Positions 8,769-17,798 of a stretch of 56,843 bases of DNA are shown one piece after another (within the stretch, counting starts at the first letter, position 1; every line of letters begins with the position of its first letter). The stretch lies in NCBI GenBank assembly GCA_903881665.1, contig CAIRUC010000058.1, positions 1-56,843 of the forward strand, written 5' to 3'. Source of the DNA: an uncultured Bacteroidota bacterium. Lineage in GTDB: Bacteria > Bacteroidota > Bacteroidia > AKYH767-A > OLB10. Made by a program: the position numbers and the translations under genes. The notes beneath the pieces were generated by a model. It made no database searches and was not told the origin of the DNA. It saw only the letters and a program-made list of their open reading frames with translations.

Positions 8769-11024
8769 ATGTTATATACAACCTTTTACAAACGATTTAT
8801 TTACTCCTTTCCGATTCAACTTGTAGTGATGCACTTCAAGAAGAACCAGATAATGATTTTATATTGGTTATTACTTTTCGGGTTTATTACAGAATCGATT
8901 GCAAAAAAATTCGGGGTTCCTTTTTTATTCCTCGATCCAGAGTACATGGGAAAAGTGGGCGTTACTTCCTTCTTTATTATAGGAACAAGTTTGGGCGCGT
9001 TTATTATGTCGTTCAATATATCAAGTTTCATTTTGAATAGTTTCCGATTTCCATTTCTAGCAACACTTTCGCGCACCTTTCTTAAATACGCACATAATAA
9101 TTTTATATTTCCGTTAGCATTTGTTTTGATATATTGTTATCAGATTATAAACTTCCAGTATTATAATCAGCTGAAACCCGTCGAAGAAATTATTACTAAT
9201 CTGATTGCTTTCATTTCAGGTATAATGGTTGTGATGGTTTTAACGTTACGTTATTTCATGCACACCAACAAAGACATTCACAAACTATTTGGAGTAAAAC
9301 ATGGCGACGATGACGAAACGGCTCCGATACGAATATACGATGGCAACGAAAGCTCATTCAAGAGAAGAAACAACTGGCGCGTTGATACATACATCAATTT
9401 TCCGTTTAAAGTAAAGATAGTACGTGATACGCGGCATTATAAAAGATACATGCTCGAAAGAGTATTTCGCCAGAACCATATCAATGCAGCAGTAGTTGAA
9501 ATAGTTGTTTTTAGCACCTTTATCATTTTAGGATTATTTAGAGATTTTGCATTTTTTAGAATTCCGGCTGGTGCATCTGTAATGCTTCTATTTACCATGT
9601 TTATTATGCTGAGTGGGGTATTTCGCTATTGGCTGAAAGCATGGGCCAACACGGCACTCATTATTTCATTTATATTATTAAATTTAATTTCAAAATTCGA
9701 AGTTTTAAATCCACGTAGTCAAGGGTACGGATTAAATTACAATGAAAGTAAAGCCATATATTCGAAAGAGTCATTAATCAATTCTGTTAACGACAGCTTA
9801 CAAACATCAGACATAAAACATACGCAAAAAATACTCGATAAATGGAAATCATATTGGGCATCCAAAGGTATTGACAAACCAAAAATTGTTTTATTAAATG
9901 TTAGTGGTGGAGGCTTGCGTTCCTGCGTATTTACTTTCCGCACATTACAAATGATTGACAGTGTTTATCACGGCGAGTTAATGAAGCATACAGCCTTAAT
10001 ATGTGGATCGTCGGGAGGATTGATAAGCGCAACTTATTATAGAGAATTATTTCTCGACAGAAAAGCGGAACTATTAAAAGCCAATTCTAGTGGCGATAAT
10101 CACCTATTAAATAATACGGGAAAAGATTTACTCAATTCTTTATCTATTAGCGCTACTGTTTCCGATCTTTTCTTGAATATGCAAGGATTTTCGGATGGGC
10201 ACTACCGTTATATAAAAGATCGTGCTTATGCATGGGAAGAACAATACAACGAAAATACGGAATACGTATTAAACAAGCGACTGCGCGACTATTACATACC
10301 TGAATTGAATGCTGAAATACCAATGATGATTATGAGTCCGACGATTATAAACGACGGACGCGCACTACATATATCGGCACAACCAATTAGCTATATGCTT
10401 CAGTCACCAAATCTTGAACATTCTTCACTTCAGCAAGTACCCAACGGAATAGAATTTAGTCGTTTTTTCAAAAATCAAGATGCAGGAAATATTAAAATAA
10501 CAAGTGCATTACGAATGAACTCCGCATTTCCATACATCATGCCAGCGGTATCTCTTCCAAGTGAACCAGCCATTGAAGTAATGGATGCAGGCATTAGAGA
10601 TAATTACGGGACAATGAACTCGGTGCAATTTATGTATGTTTTTAGAAAATGGATCGAGGAAAACACATCAGGAGTGGTGATGATACAAATACGCGACACC
10701 TATAAGCAAGCCAAAGTAGAAAACAACAGTGTAAAAACCGTTTTCGAAAAAATGCTAGCACCGATGCGTAATGTAAGCGGAAACTTCATCATCATGCAAG
10801 ATTATACTTATGATCGATATTTAGAATACGCCAGTAGTTTTTTAAATAAACCATTTGAATACATACTATTTCAAATGCCTGAAACGCAAGAGAAAATTTC
10901 ATTGAGTTGGCATCTTACAGAAAAAGAAAAAAACTTTTTAAAAGAGGCGCCGCTTAACACAGAAAACAGAAAATCATTAAGTAGATTAACGACTGCTTTA
11001 CCTGTTACAATTAATAAACCGTAA
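8769..11024 (+). CDS. membrane-anchored patatin-like phospholipase
   Basis: 751 residues. The first ~310 residues hold about six hydrophobic segments (near 15-40, 66-92, 110-128, 143-162, 240-258, 270-305); a patatin hydrolase follows. It has the glycine-rich oxyanion motif SGGGLRS (379-385), the GxSxG nucleophile elbow GSSGG with Ser415, and Asp606 in the DAG motif, giving the patatin Ser-Asp dyad. It should hydrolyse acyl esters of lipids at the membrane. It lies 71 bp after cdsA, the phosphatidate enzyme, fitting lipid turnover. The ATG at 8769 is chosen as first in frame; Met21 and Met29 are alternatives. The fusion of a large membrane domain to patatin is notable. Confidence 0.85.
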   Translation: MLYTTFYKRFIYSFPIQLVVMHFKKNQIMILYWLLLFGFITESIAKKFGVPFLFLDPEYMGKVGVTSFFIIGTSLGAFIMSFNISSFILNSFRFPFLATLSRTFLKYAHNNFIFPLAFVLIYCYQIINFQYYNQLKPVEEIITNLIAFISGIMVVMVLTLRYFMHTNKDIHKLFGVKHGDDDETAPIRIYDGNESSFKRRNNWRVDTYINFPFKVKIVRDTRHYKRYMLERVFRQNHINAAVVEIVVFSTFIILGLFRDFAFFRIPAGASVMLLFTMFIMLSGVFRYWLKAWANTALIISFILLNLISKFEVLNPRSQGYGLNYNESKAIYSKESLINSVNDSLQTSDIKHTQKILDKWKSYWASKGIDKPKIVLLNVSGGGLRSCVFTFRTLQMIDSVYHGELMKHTALICGSSGGLISATYYRELFLDRKAELLKANSSGDNHLLNNTGKDLLNSLSISATVSDLFLNMQGFSDGHYRYIKDRAYAWEEQYNENTEYVLNKRLRDYYIPELNAEIPMMIMSPTIINDGRALHISAQPISYMLQSPNLEHSSLQQVPNGIEFSRFFKNQDAGNIKITSALRMNSAFPYIMPAVSLPSEPAIEVMDAGIRDNYGTMNSVQFMYVFRKWIEENTSGVVMIQIRDTYKQAKVENNSVKTVFEKMLAPMRNVSGNFIIMQDYTYDRYLEYASSFLNKPFEYILFQMPETQEKISLSWHLTEKEKNFLKEAPLNTENRKSLSRLTTALPVTINKP

Positions 11025-11267
11025 ACATTTTTCACACCACCAATACAACTAATAATTATTTTTTTACTTGCCAAAGCAAGTGCTCTCTAATTAAATTCGC
11101 TCCTTATCCTTCTATTAAAATATTGATATTTTCTTTGCAGAAAACCTTCGAATAATAAGTATACCATTTTCTTCGGCGACTTTTAATGAACTTACACAAA
11201 AAACCCTCCATCGGAAGTTGCAACTTCTGTAAAAAATGACGAACATTTTTTTAATAAATTATAATGT
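11025..11267. other. intergenic region between convergent genes, with a perfect palindrome
   Basis: A 243-bp AT-rich gap between the patatin gene and the fused E1 gene, which converge. It holds a perfect 14-bp palindrome at 11214-11227 (GAAGTTG/CAACTTC) and a short inverted repeat CTTG-CCAAAG-CAAG near 11069. No classical GC-rich terminator with a U tract and no coding ORF was found. Confidence 0.5.
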
Positions 11268-13268
11268 TTAAAAATCGGCTAATGTTTTTAATGCAGAAAA
11301 GAATCTTTCTTTGGGCAAGAAGTTTTGTTCGAGCATCGCCGACATTGGCACAGGAGTGTCGAGTGCTCCTATACGCACCGGAGGGGCATCGAGATAAGGG
11401 AAGCACTTTTCGGCTATGCGTGCCGTTATCTCACCACCTATTCCACCCGTTTGCGTATCTTCATGCATTACAATTACTTTTCCTGTTTTCTTAACAGATG
11501 CTAAAACAGTTTCTTCATCCCAAGGCAATAATGTTCTTAAGTCAACAACATCAGCTTTAATATCCGGAAATTTTGCTAGCGCCTCGAGCGCCCAATGTAC
11601 TCCTAATCCGTATGTAATGATAGAAAGGTCGCTTCCTTCCTTCACCAGCTTAGCTTTCCCGATTTCAACAGTATAATAATCATCAATAATTTCTTCATTG
11701 AGACTACGGTAGAGAGCTTTGTGTTCGAAATACATCACTGGATTGGGATCTTCAATGGAAGCAGCTAATAATCCTTTTGCATCTGAAGGAAATGCGGGAT
11801 AAACAATTTTTAATCCCGGCACATGAAAGAACCACGCTTCAGTTGATTGAGAATGAAATGGCCCCGCAGCTACACTTGCACCAGTAGGCATTCTAACAAC
11901 AACATCAACATGTTGTCCCCAGCGATAATGAGTCTTCGCTAAATTATTAACGATCTGATTAAAACCGCAAGTCACGAAATCGGCGAATTGCATTTCAACT
12001 ATCGATTTATATCCGTTGATTGACAAACCAAGTGCTGCGCCCAAAATTGCCGATTCACAAAGTGGGGTATTTCTAACTCTACCTTTCCCGAACTCTTCCA
12101 CAAAACCTTGCGTTGCTTTAAACGCACCGCCGTAGTCAGCCACGTCTTGCCCCATAATTACCATATTTGGATGACGACGCATTGCCTGGCGCATCGCATC
12201 AGTAATTGCATCGAGAAAACGTTTGTCGGATTTCTTATCTGAAGAAGGTTTTATACCTACTTTAGAAGATGGCGCGAACATATCCTTCATCTCAATAGCG
12301 GTATCCACTTGAATATCTTTTTCGTTGAAAGTAATTTCGAGAGCTTGCTCAATTTCCTCTTTTATTCCTATACGCACCATATTCACAAAATCCTGATCAA
12401 TTACACCTTGATTAAGTAAATAATCTTCATAGTTGCGAATCGGATCTTTTCGGCCCCATTCATCAAACAATTCTTGAGGCACATATTTAGTTCCTGAAGC
12501 CTCTTCATGTCCGCGCATGCGGAAAGTAACGCATTCCAATAAAACAGGGCGAGGATTCTCGCGCATCGATGTAGCTAAGCGATTAACGGTATTATATACA
12601 TCCAAAATATTATTACCATCAACGCGAACGCCTTCTATGCCATAACCAATGGCTTTATCGATAAACTGCTTACAGCGGAATTGTTCTCTACTAGGAGTTG
12701 AAAGTCCGTAGCCATTATTCTCAATAACGAATATCACAGGCAGATCCCATACCGCCGCAACATTTATACTTTCATGAAAATCACCCTCACTAGATGCGCC
12801 ATCACCAGTAAATACCGCCGTAACATGTGGTTTTTTCTTTAAAACATTCGCTAGCGCCACACCATCGGCAACCCCCATTTGAGGACCAAGGTGAGAGATC
12901 ATCCCTATGATTTTATACTCTTGCGTTCCCATATGAAAAGAACGGTCGCGGCCCTTAGTAAATCCGCCCGGCTTACCGGTAAACTGTGAAAACAAACGAT
13001 TTAGAGGAATACCTCGTACAGTAAACACCCCTAAGTTTCGGTGCATCGGCAAAATGTATTCATCGCGATTAAGTGCCATTGCCACACCCACCGAAATGGC
13101 TTCTTGACCTATCCCGCTAAACCACTTTGCCAACTTGCTTTGACGAAGCAAAACGAGCATTTTCTCCTCGATAAGTCGAGGTTTCATGAGTGCTTTATAG
13201 AGATCGATAAGCGTTTCGTTATTCAGACTTTCTCGTTGAAAAGTAATGGGAGTTTCGGAAGTAATCAT
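11268..13268 (-). CDS. 2-oxoacid dehydrogenase E1, fused alpha and beta subunits
   Basis: 666 residues. The first ~330 are E1-alpha with the thiamine-diphosphate/Mg site (GDGASSEGDFHES, then ENNGYGLSTP); a linker near 335-350 leads into E1-beta, containing GQDVADYGGAF, PLCESAILGAALG and GPFHSQSTEAWFFHVPG. The single-chain fusion is common in Bacteroidota. It decarboxylates a 2-oxoacid and passes the acyl group to E2 lipoamide. The HSQS-type loop resembles branched-chain 2-oxoacid E1, but pyruvate cannot be excluded. I chose the ATG at 13268: a TTG 21 nt upstream at 13289 would lie within the -7 promoter box. E2 is at 23.2 kb, not adjacent; no E3 is present. Confidence 0.92.
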   Translation of the reverse strand: MITSETPITFQRESLNNETLIDLYKALMKPRLIEEKMLVLLRQSKLAKWFSGIGQEAISVGVAMALNRDEYILPMHRNLGVFTVRGIPLNRLFSQFTGKPGGFTKGRDRSFHMGTQEYKIIGMISHLGPQMGVADGVALANVLKKKPHVTAVFTGDGASSEGDFHESINVAAVWDLPVIFVIENNGYGLSTPSREQFRCKQFIDKAIGYGIEGVRVDGNNILDVYNTVNRLATSMRENPRPVLLECVTFRMRGHEEASGTKYVPQELFDEWGRKDPIRNYEDYLLNQGVIDQDFVNMVRIGIKEEIEQALEITFNEKDIQVDTAIEMKDMFAPSSKVGIKPSSDKKSDKRFLDAITDAMRQAMRRHPNMVIMGQDVADYGGAFKATQGFVEEFGKGRVRNTPLCESAILGAALGLSINGYKSIVEMQFADFVTCGFNQIVNNLAKTHYRWGQHVDVVVRMPTGASVAAGPFHSQSTEAWFFHVPGLKIVYPAFPSDAKGLLAASIEDPNPVMYFEHKALYRSLNEEIIDDYYTVEIGKAKLVKEGSDLSIITYGLGVHWALEALAKFPDIKADVVDLRTLLPWDEETVLASVKKTGKVIVMHEDTQTGGIGGEITARIAEKCFPYLDAPPVRIGALDTPVPMSAMLEQNFLPKERFFSALKTLADF

Positions 13269-13286
13269 GCTATATATGAAGAATAG

Positions 13287-13294
13287 CAAAAATA
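13287..13294 (-). promoter_or_regulatory. -7 box of fused E1 promoter
   Basis: TATTTTTG on the minus strand, 18 nt before the ATG at 13268. It fits TAnnTTTG and supports the downstream start. Confidence 0.5.
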
Positions 13295-13354
13295 CCTAAT
13301 TTGAACGCGGAATACAGACAAAAATGACGAATTTTGCACTAAGTAATCCACAAA

Positions 13355-13477
13355 ATGTCACAAGACCTTATTGCCTCCCTTATTGTAGTATTAACCACCT
13401 ATTTTTTAGTAAGGAAGCTGTTTTTCAAGAAAAAAGGGACTGAAGAGGGGTGTAACAAATGTGAAAAGGGTTCTTAG
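13355..13477 (+). CDS. FeoB-associated Cys-rich membrane protein
   Basis: A 40-residue ORF. It has an N-terminal membrane helix (LIASLIVVLTTYFLV, residues 5-19), a basic stretch (RKLFFKKK) and a C-terminal Cys-x-x-Cys (CNKC, 33-36). This layout matches the FeoB-associated Cys-rich membrane protein family, small partners encoded next to the ferrous iron transporter FeoB. No feoA or feoB is seen in this window, so it is a solitary copy. It diverges from the fused E1 gene, with 86 bp between starts. No strong TAnnTTTG box precedes it (GAATTTTG near 13330 is closest). Confidence 0.7.
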   Translation: MSQDLIASLIVVLTTYFLVRKLFFKKKGTEEGCNKCEKGS

Positions 13478-13688
13478 ATCTACTACGAATTCAAAGTGAA
13501 GCTGATGCCGTTTGTCTTTCGCTAAGTGAAATACGGAAGTTTAATTAGATTTTATTTGAGTGTCAGGATTCAAGACGTAGGACATTTATGAAAGGCTCTT
13601 AAATCCCCAAGAACTTAATTCATGTGACACAGGAATAAATATAAAAATCCCCGTGTTTCGACGAGGCTTAGTTTGAGATAATTGAATT
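13478..13688. other. intergenic region without recognised genes
   Basis: 211 bp between the Cys-rich microprotein and the 3' end of lon. No ORF of coding character, no clear terminator hairpin. The T-rich and A-rich segments near 13640-13660 might contribute to termination of either strand. Confidence 0.4.
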
Positions 13689-16172
13689 TCACTTTTTCGA
13701 TTCTTTCTTTTCTGGTTCGGTAATCTGCAATGCATTCTTAACTTTTTGATTTGTTAATGCAATATCAATTACCTGCGACATCGTATCTACGTAATGAAAA
13801 ACTAAATCTTTAATATAGTCTTTCTTTATTTCCATAATATCTTTTTTATTGTCACTACTCAAAACAATTTCTTTAATACCTGCACGTTTTGCGGCAAGTA
13901 TTTTTTCTTTAATTCCTCCTACTGCCAATACTTTACCACGCAATGTTATCTCACCAGTCATGGCAACTTTATTTTTCACCTTACGCTGCGTAAAAATACT
14001 AGCCAATGATGTTAACATGGTAATACCTGCTGAAGGGCCATCTTTAGGAGTTGCCCCCTCGGGTACATGCGTATGAATATCCCATTGATGAAATGCTTTT
14101 GAGTCGATATCAAATTCCGCAGCATGCGCTTTCAAATAGGCCAACGCTATTACTGCTGATTCTTTCATTACATCACCTAAATTCCCTGTCAGAGTAAGCT
14201 TTCCTGTTCCTTTACTCAGAATACTTTCTATAAACAACACACTTCCACCATTCGCATTCCATGCAAGGCCGGTAACTACTCCAGCTACATCATTATTAAT
14301 TAGTTTATCAGGCATAAATCGCGCAGCACCCAATGCTTTATTCACTAATTCTTCCGAGACACGTGTTGGCGCTTTTTCGTCTAATGCAACCATTTTGGCA
14401 ACCGAACGCACTACACCTGCAATGGATTTCTCGAGAGTACGTACGCCAGACTCCCACGTATATTGCTCAATAATTTTCTTCAAAATAGCCGGTGAAAAAG
14501 AAAGTTGTCCGGCTTTTAAACCATGAGCTTCTAACTGTTTTTTTACTAAGTGATTAATGGCAATATGAGTTTTTTCCTCGAGCGTATATCCACTAATATC
14601 GATAATCTCAAGTCGATCGCGCAACGCAGGTTGAATACTACTTAATGAATTGGCTGTGGCGATAAATAAAACTTTCGACAAGTCATATTCTAGCTCAACA
14701 TAGTTATCGTAAAATGCCGTATTTTGCTCTGGATCTAATACTTCTAATAAAGCAGAAGATGGGTCTCCGTGAAAATCGTTCGTTAACTTATCTATTTCAT
14801 CGAGAATAAAAACAGGATTCGATGATTTCGATTTTTTAATATTTTGAATAATTCGTCCCGGCATCGCTCCGATATACGTTTTACGATGGCCTCGAATTTC
14901 CGCTTCATCACGTAATCCTCCGAGCGACATTCGCACATACTTTCTTCCCAGTGCTTCGGCGATGGATTTTCCGAGTGAAGTTTTACCAACACCCGGAGGT
15001 CCTACCAAACACATGATTGGCGATTTCATATCATTTTTCAACTTAATCACCGCCAAGTATTCTAAGATACGCGTCTTCACTTTATCCAACCCGAAATGAT
15101 CGCGGTTCAACACTTTTGTTGCACGTTTCAAATCATAATTATCATCAGTAAATTCTTCCCAAGGAAGTTCAAGTAATAAATCGAGGTAGTTTAATGTCAC
15201 CGAGTATTCAGCAGCTGCGGGATTAATTCGTCCGAGGCGCTCCATCTCTTTATTAAACACTTCTTCAACAGCCTTCGACCATTTTTTTGTTCGAGCACGC
15301 TCGCGCATCTCACTCAATTCTTTATCTGGAGTATTTCCTCCTAATTCTTCTTGAATTGTTTTGAGCTGTTGATTCAAAAAATACTCGCGCTGTTGCTTAT
15401 CGAGATCCGTTTTCACTTTACTCTGAATTTGATTTTTCAACTCAAGCATTTGCAACTCTTTAGTAAGATGTTCTAATACTTTTGTTGCGCGATCTTTCAA
15501 ATTATTCATTTCAAGTAAAAACTGCTTCTTATCCACATCGGCATTCATGTTCGAAGAAATGAAATTAATAAGGAAAGAAGGACTTTCAATATTACGAATA
15601 GCGAAAGAAGCTTCCGAAGGAATATTTGGCGACTGCTGAATGATCTGCATAGAAATATCCTTCAACGAATCCACAATGGCACTAAACTCTTGGTCTTTAT
15701 CAGCTTTTTCAGAATCCGAAAAAGGTTCAACGCTTGCTTTTAAATAAGGCTCTTCTTGCACCATTTCTTTCACCTTAAATCGGCGTTTACCCTGAATTAT
15801 AACAGTAGTATTTCCGTCGGGCATTCGCAACATTCGTAGAATTTGGGCTACAGTACCTATTTGATTTAAATCGCTGATTTTAGGATCTTCAATACTAACA
15901 TCCTTCTGCGCTACTACACCAATAATACGGTCGGAAGCATAGGCATCTTTGATGAGTTTGATTGACTTATCGCGTCCAACCGTAATTGGAATGACAACTC
16001 CAGGAAAAAGTACTGTATTCCTCAATGGAAGAATCGACACCACCTCTGGCATCTTTTCATTATTCATTTGCTCTTCGTCTTCATTGGTAAGCAAAGGAAT
16101 TAGTTCCGGCTCGTCGTCGTTTATACCGATGGCAGATAATGGCAAATTATTAAAGTTTTGATCTGATTGCAT
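13689..16172 (-). CDS. lon: ATP-dependent protease Lon
   Basis: 827 residues with the full Lon plan: N-terminal substrate-binding LON domain (from VVSILPLRNTVLFPGVV, residue ~44), helical linker, AAA+ module with Walker A GPPGVGKTSLGKS and Walker B VFILDEIDK, and a C-terminal peptidase domain with catalytic Ser in PKDGPSAGIT and Lys in KVLAVGGIKEK (Ser-Lys dyad). A cytosolic homohexamer that degrades misfolded and regulatory proteins. The ~40-residue acidic N-terminal leader is usual in Bacteroidota. The C-terminus is a charged tail (EPEKKESKK). It lies 96 bp downstream of the GlmU-like gene on the same strand. Confidence 0.97.
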   Translation of the reverse strand: MQSDQNFNNLPLSAIGINDDEPELIPLLTNEDEEQMNNEKMPEVVSILPLRNTVLFPGVVIPITVGRDKSIKLIKDAYASDRIIGVVAQKDVSIEDPKISDLNQIGTVAQILRMLRMPDGNTTVIIQGKRRFKVKEMVQEEPYLKASVEPFSDSEKADKDQEFSAIVDSLKDISMQIIQQSPNIPSEASFAIRNIESPSFLINFISSNMNADVDKKQFLLEMNNLKDRATKVLEHLTKELQMLELKNQIQSKVKTDLDKQQREYFLNQQLKTIQEELGGNTPDKELSEMRERARTKKWSKAVEEVFNKEMERLGRINPAAAEYSVTLNYLDLLLELPWEEFTDDNYDLKRATKVLNRDHFGLDKVKTRILEYLAVIKLKNDMKSPIMCLVGPPGVGKTSLGKSIAEALGRKYVRMSLGGLRDEAEIRGHRKTYIGAMPGRIIQNIKKSKSSNPVFILDEIDKLTNDFHGDPSSALLEVLDPEQNTAFYDNYVELEYDLSKVLFIATANSLSSIQPALRDRLEIIDISGYTLEEKTHIAINHLVKKQLEAHGLKAGQLSFSPAILKKIIEQYTWESGVRTLEKSIAGVVRSVAKMVALDEKAPTRVSEELVNKALGAARFMPDKLINNDVAGVVTGLAWNANGGSVLFIESILSKGTGKLTLTGNLGDVMKESAVIALAYLKAHAAEFDIDSKAFHQWDIHTHVPEGATPKDGPSAGITMLTSLASIFTQRKVKNKVAMTGEITLRGKVLAVGGIKEKILAAKRAGIKEIVLSSDNKKDIMEIKKDYIKDLVFHYVDTMSQVIDIALTNQKVKNALQITEPEKKESKK

Positions 16173-16268
16173 AGTTGGTTTTGTGACAAATTGACATAAA
16201 TCGCTCGAAAAAGGTCATTAATTATACGATTCCCGTGCCTTTCAATGATAATGCCAATGGCAGTTGAA

Positions 16269-17471
16269 TTAATTATCCGATGTTGGTTTAATTTGCATCA
16301 TAAATAGACGCGACAAGATGCTTTTATCTACTTCTGTCATTACAACATTTCTTCTTGCCATTACTTTTTCGGCTAAGGCGATCGCTTTATCTAGCAAAAA
16401 GACTTCCGATTCGCCAGTACCTCCCCAAGAAAAAGAAGGAATAAATTTTTCAGGAAAGCCCGCCCCAAAAACATTAGCAAATACTCCTACTACAGTTCCA
16501 GTATTAAACATGGTATTTATTCCGCATTTACTATGATCACCCATAAACAAACCGCAAAATTGAAGTCCGGTTCCTTTATAGTCACTAGTTAAATAATCCC
16601 ATATTTTCACTTCCGAATAATTATTCTTCAAGTTCGAATTATTGGTATCGGCACCCAAATTACACCATTCACCTATCACACTGTTACCTAAAAATCCATC
16701 GTGCGCTTTATTAGAATTCGCAAAGATGACAGAATTACTGACCTCTCCTCCTACTTTTGACCCAGGTCCAATTGTTGTTGCACCATAAACCTTGGCGCCC
16801 ATTTTTAATACTGCATTTTCGCCTAATGCAAAAGGACCGCGAACCATACACCCTTCCATCACTTCAGCATCATTCCCAATATAAATAGGACCCGCGGAAG
16901 CATTTAAAATGGCATATTCGACTTTTGCACCTGGCTCTAAAAAAATCTGTTCGGAATGAATTGTTTGATTTGAAGATGAAATATCAGCAGAACGGCGACC
17001 AATAGTGAGCAATTGAAAATCAGTGCGTAAGGCAATGTCATTCTTTGAAAATATTTCCCAAACATTATTTAAAAAATCTGGAATAGCAACTAAAGGTACT
17101 GTCTCAAGTTCCGGAAAAGGCAACACATGATCTTTCTGTACTAACATATCACGGTTGAGCATAGCCGCAACTAATCGTCCCTTCCAAACTAGTTGTTGAT
17201 TTGACTTTAACGAAAGAATTTCATTTATTATATTGACATCCGGCAATATAGCGCCATTAATTAACAAACAGTCATGCCCCTGCGAAAGGGGGAATCTCCC
17301 CGCCAAATAAAAAGCAGTAAGGGAGCCTGAAGTTCCCTGTGGAATTTTCAGCAGCATCTCCCACTTACGACGAATCGTTAATATGCCTACTCTGATGTCG
17401 GCAACAGGTCGAGTAAAGGCGAAGGGCAATAATTGATCACGAAACTGATCGTCGGCAAGTATGAGGTTCAT
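16269..17471 (-). CDS. GlmU-like sugar nucleotidyltransferase / left-handed beta-helix protein
   Basis: 400 residues. The N-terminal half begins with MNLILADD and FTRPVADIRVGI, a pattern seen in Bacteroidota GlmU-like proteins; the C-terminal half has hexapeptide repeats (for example VEGxMVRG, FALGENAVLKMGAKVYGATTIG regions, residues ~180-290) forming a left-handed beta helix as in acyl- and nucleotidyltransferases. Likely a sugar-phosphate nucleotidyltransferase for wall or surface sugars, but the classical LAAGxGxRM nucleotide loop of GlmU is absent (FTRPVAD instead), so the activity is unproven. The ATG sits at the head of a 327-bp upstream non-coding gap. Confidence 0.8.
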   Translation of the reverse strand: MNLILADDQFRDQLLPFAFTRPVADIRVGILTIRRKWEMLLKIPQGTSGSLTAFYLAGRFPLSQGHDCLLINGAILPDVNIINEILSLKSNQQLVWKGRLVAAMLNRDMLVQKDHVLPFPELETVPLVAIPDFLNNVWEIFSKNDIALRTDFQLLTIGRRSADISSSNQTIHSEQIFLEPGAKVEYAILNASAGPIYIGNDAEVMEGCMVRGPFALGENAVLKMGAKVYGATTIGPGSKVGGEVSNSVIFANSNKAHDGFLGNSVIGEWCNLGADTNNSNLKNNYSEVKIWDYLTSDYKGTGLQFCGLFMGDHSKCGINTMFNTGTVVGVFANVFGAGFPEKFIPSFSWGGTGESEVFLLDKAIALAEKVMARRNVVMTEVDKSILSRLFMMQIKPTSDN

Positions 17472-17798
17472 AAGTATCGAGAGATAATTTGCGAAGTTAA
17501 TAAGGGGAATGAAATTGACACTAAATTGTTAAAGAATATTGAGATGTGTTAGTAAAAATCAATGCGTCATATGATCCAATTCAAAATCTAACAATACTAA
17601 AACAACAAAGATTCGACGATTGGCTACCACCAATTTAAGGGTATTTTCAACCTGCAAATTAGTTCCCGAGCAACTAAAAAAACGTACACATAAATAAAAT
17701 TCAAAAGTTAGAATAACATTATTCTAACTAAAAATGAGTAAGGAATACTTTTATCAATCGTTAAATTATTATGCATCAAATATTAGTAAATTCGTGGC
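17472..17798. other. intergenic region with an 11-bp-arm palindrome
   Basis: 327 bp between two divergent genes, GlmU-like (minus) and TPR protein (plus). The only structure seen is the inverted repeat at 17706-17729. A weak -7-like TAAATTCG lies at 17786-17793, just before the TPR start. No ORF of coding character. Confidence 0.5.
17706..17729. repeat. near-contiguous inverted repeat (possible operator)
   Basis: Perfect 11-bp arms (AGTTAGAATAA and TTATTCTAACT) separated by CA. A short spacer and position about 70 bp ahead of the TPR gene suit a dimeric regulator site better than a terminator. No local regulator gene is an obvious partner. Confidence 0.5.

Noticed and set aside
13640..13680. 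Terminator between the microprotein and lon
   Set aside because: Stem halves near CCCCGTG and GACGAGG do not pair well.
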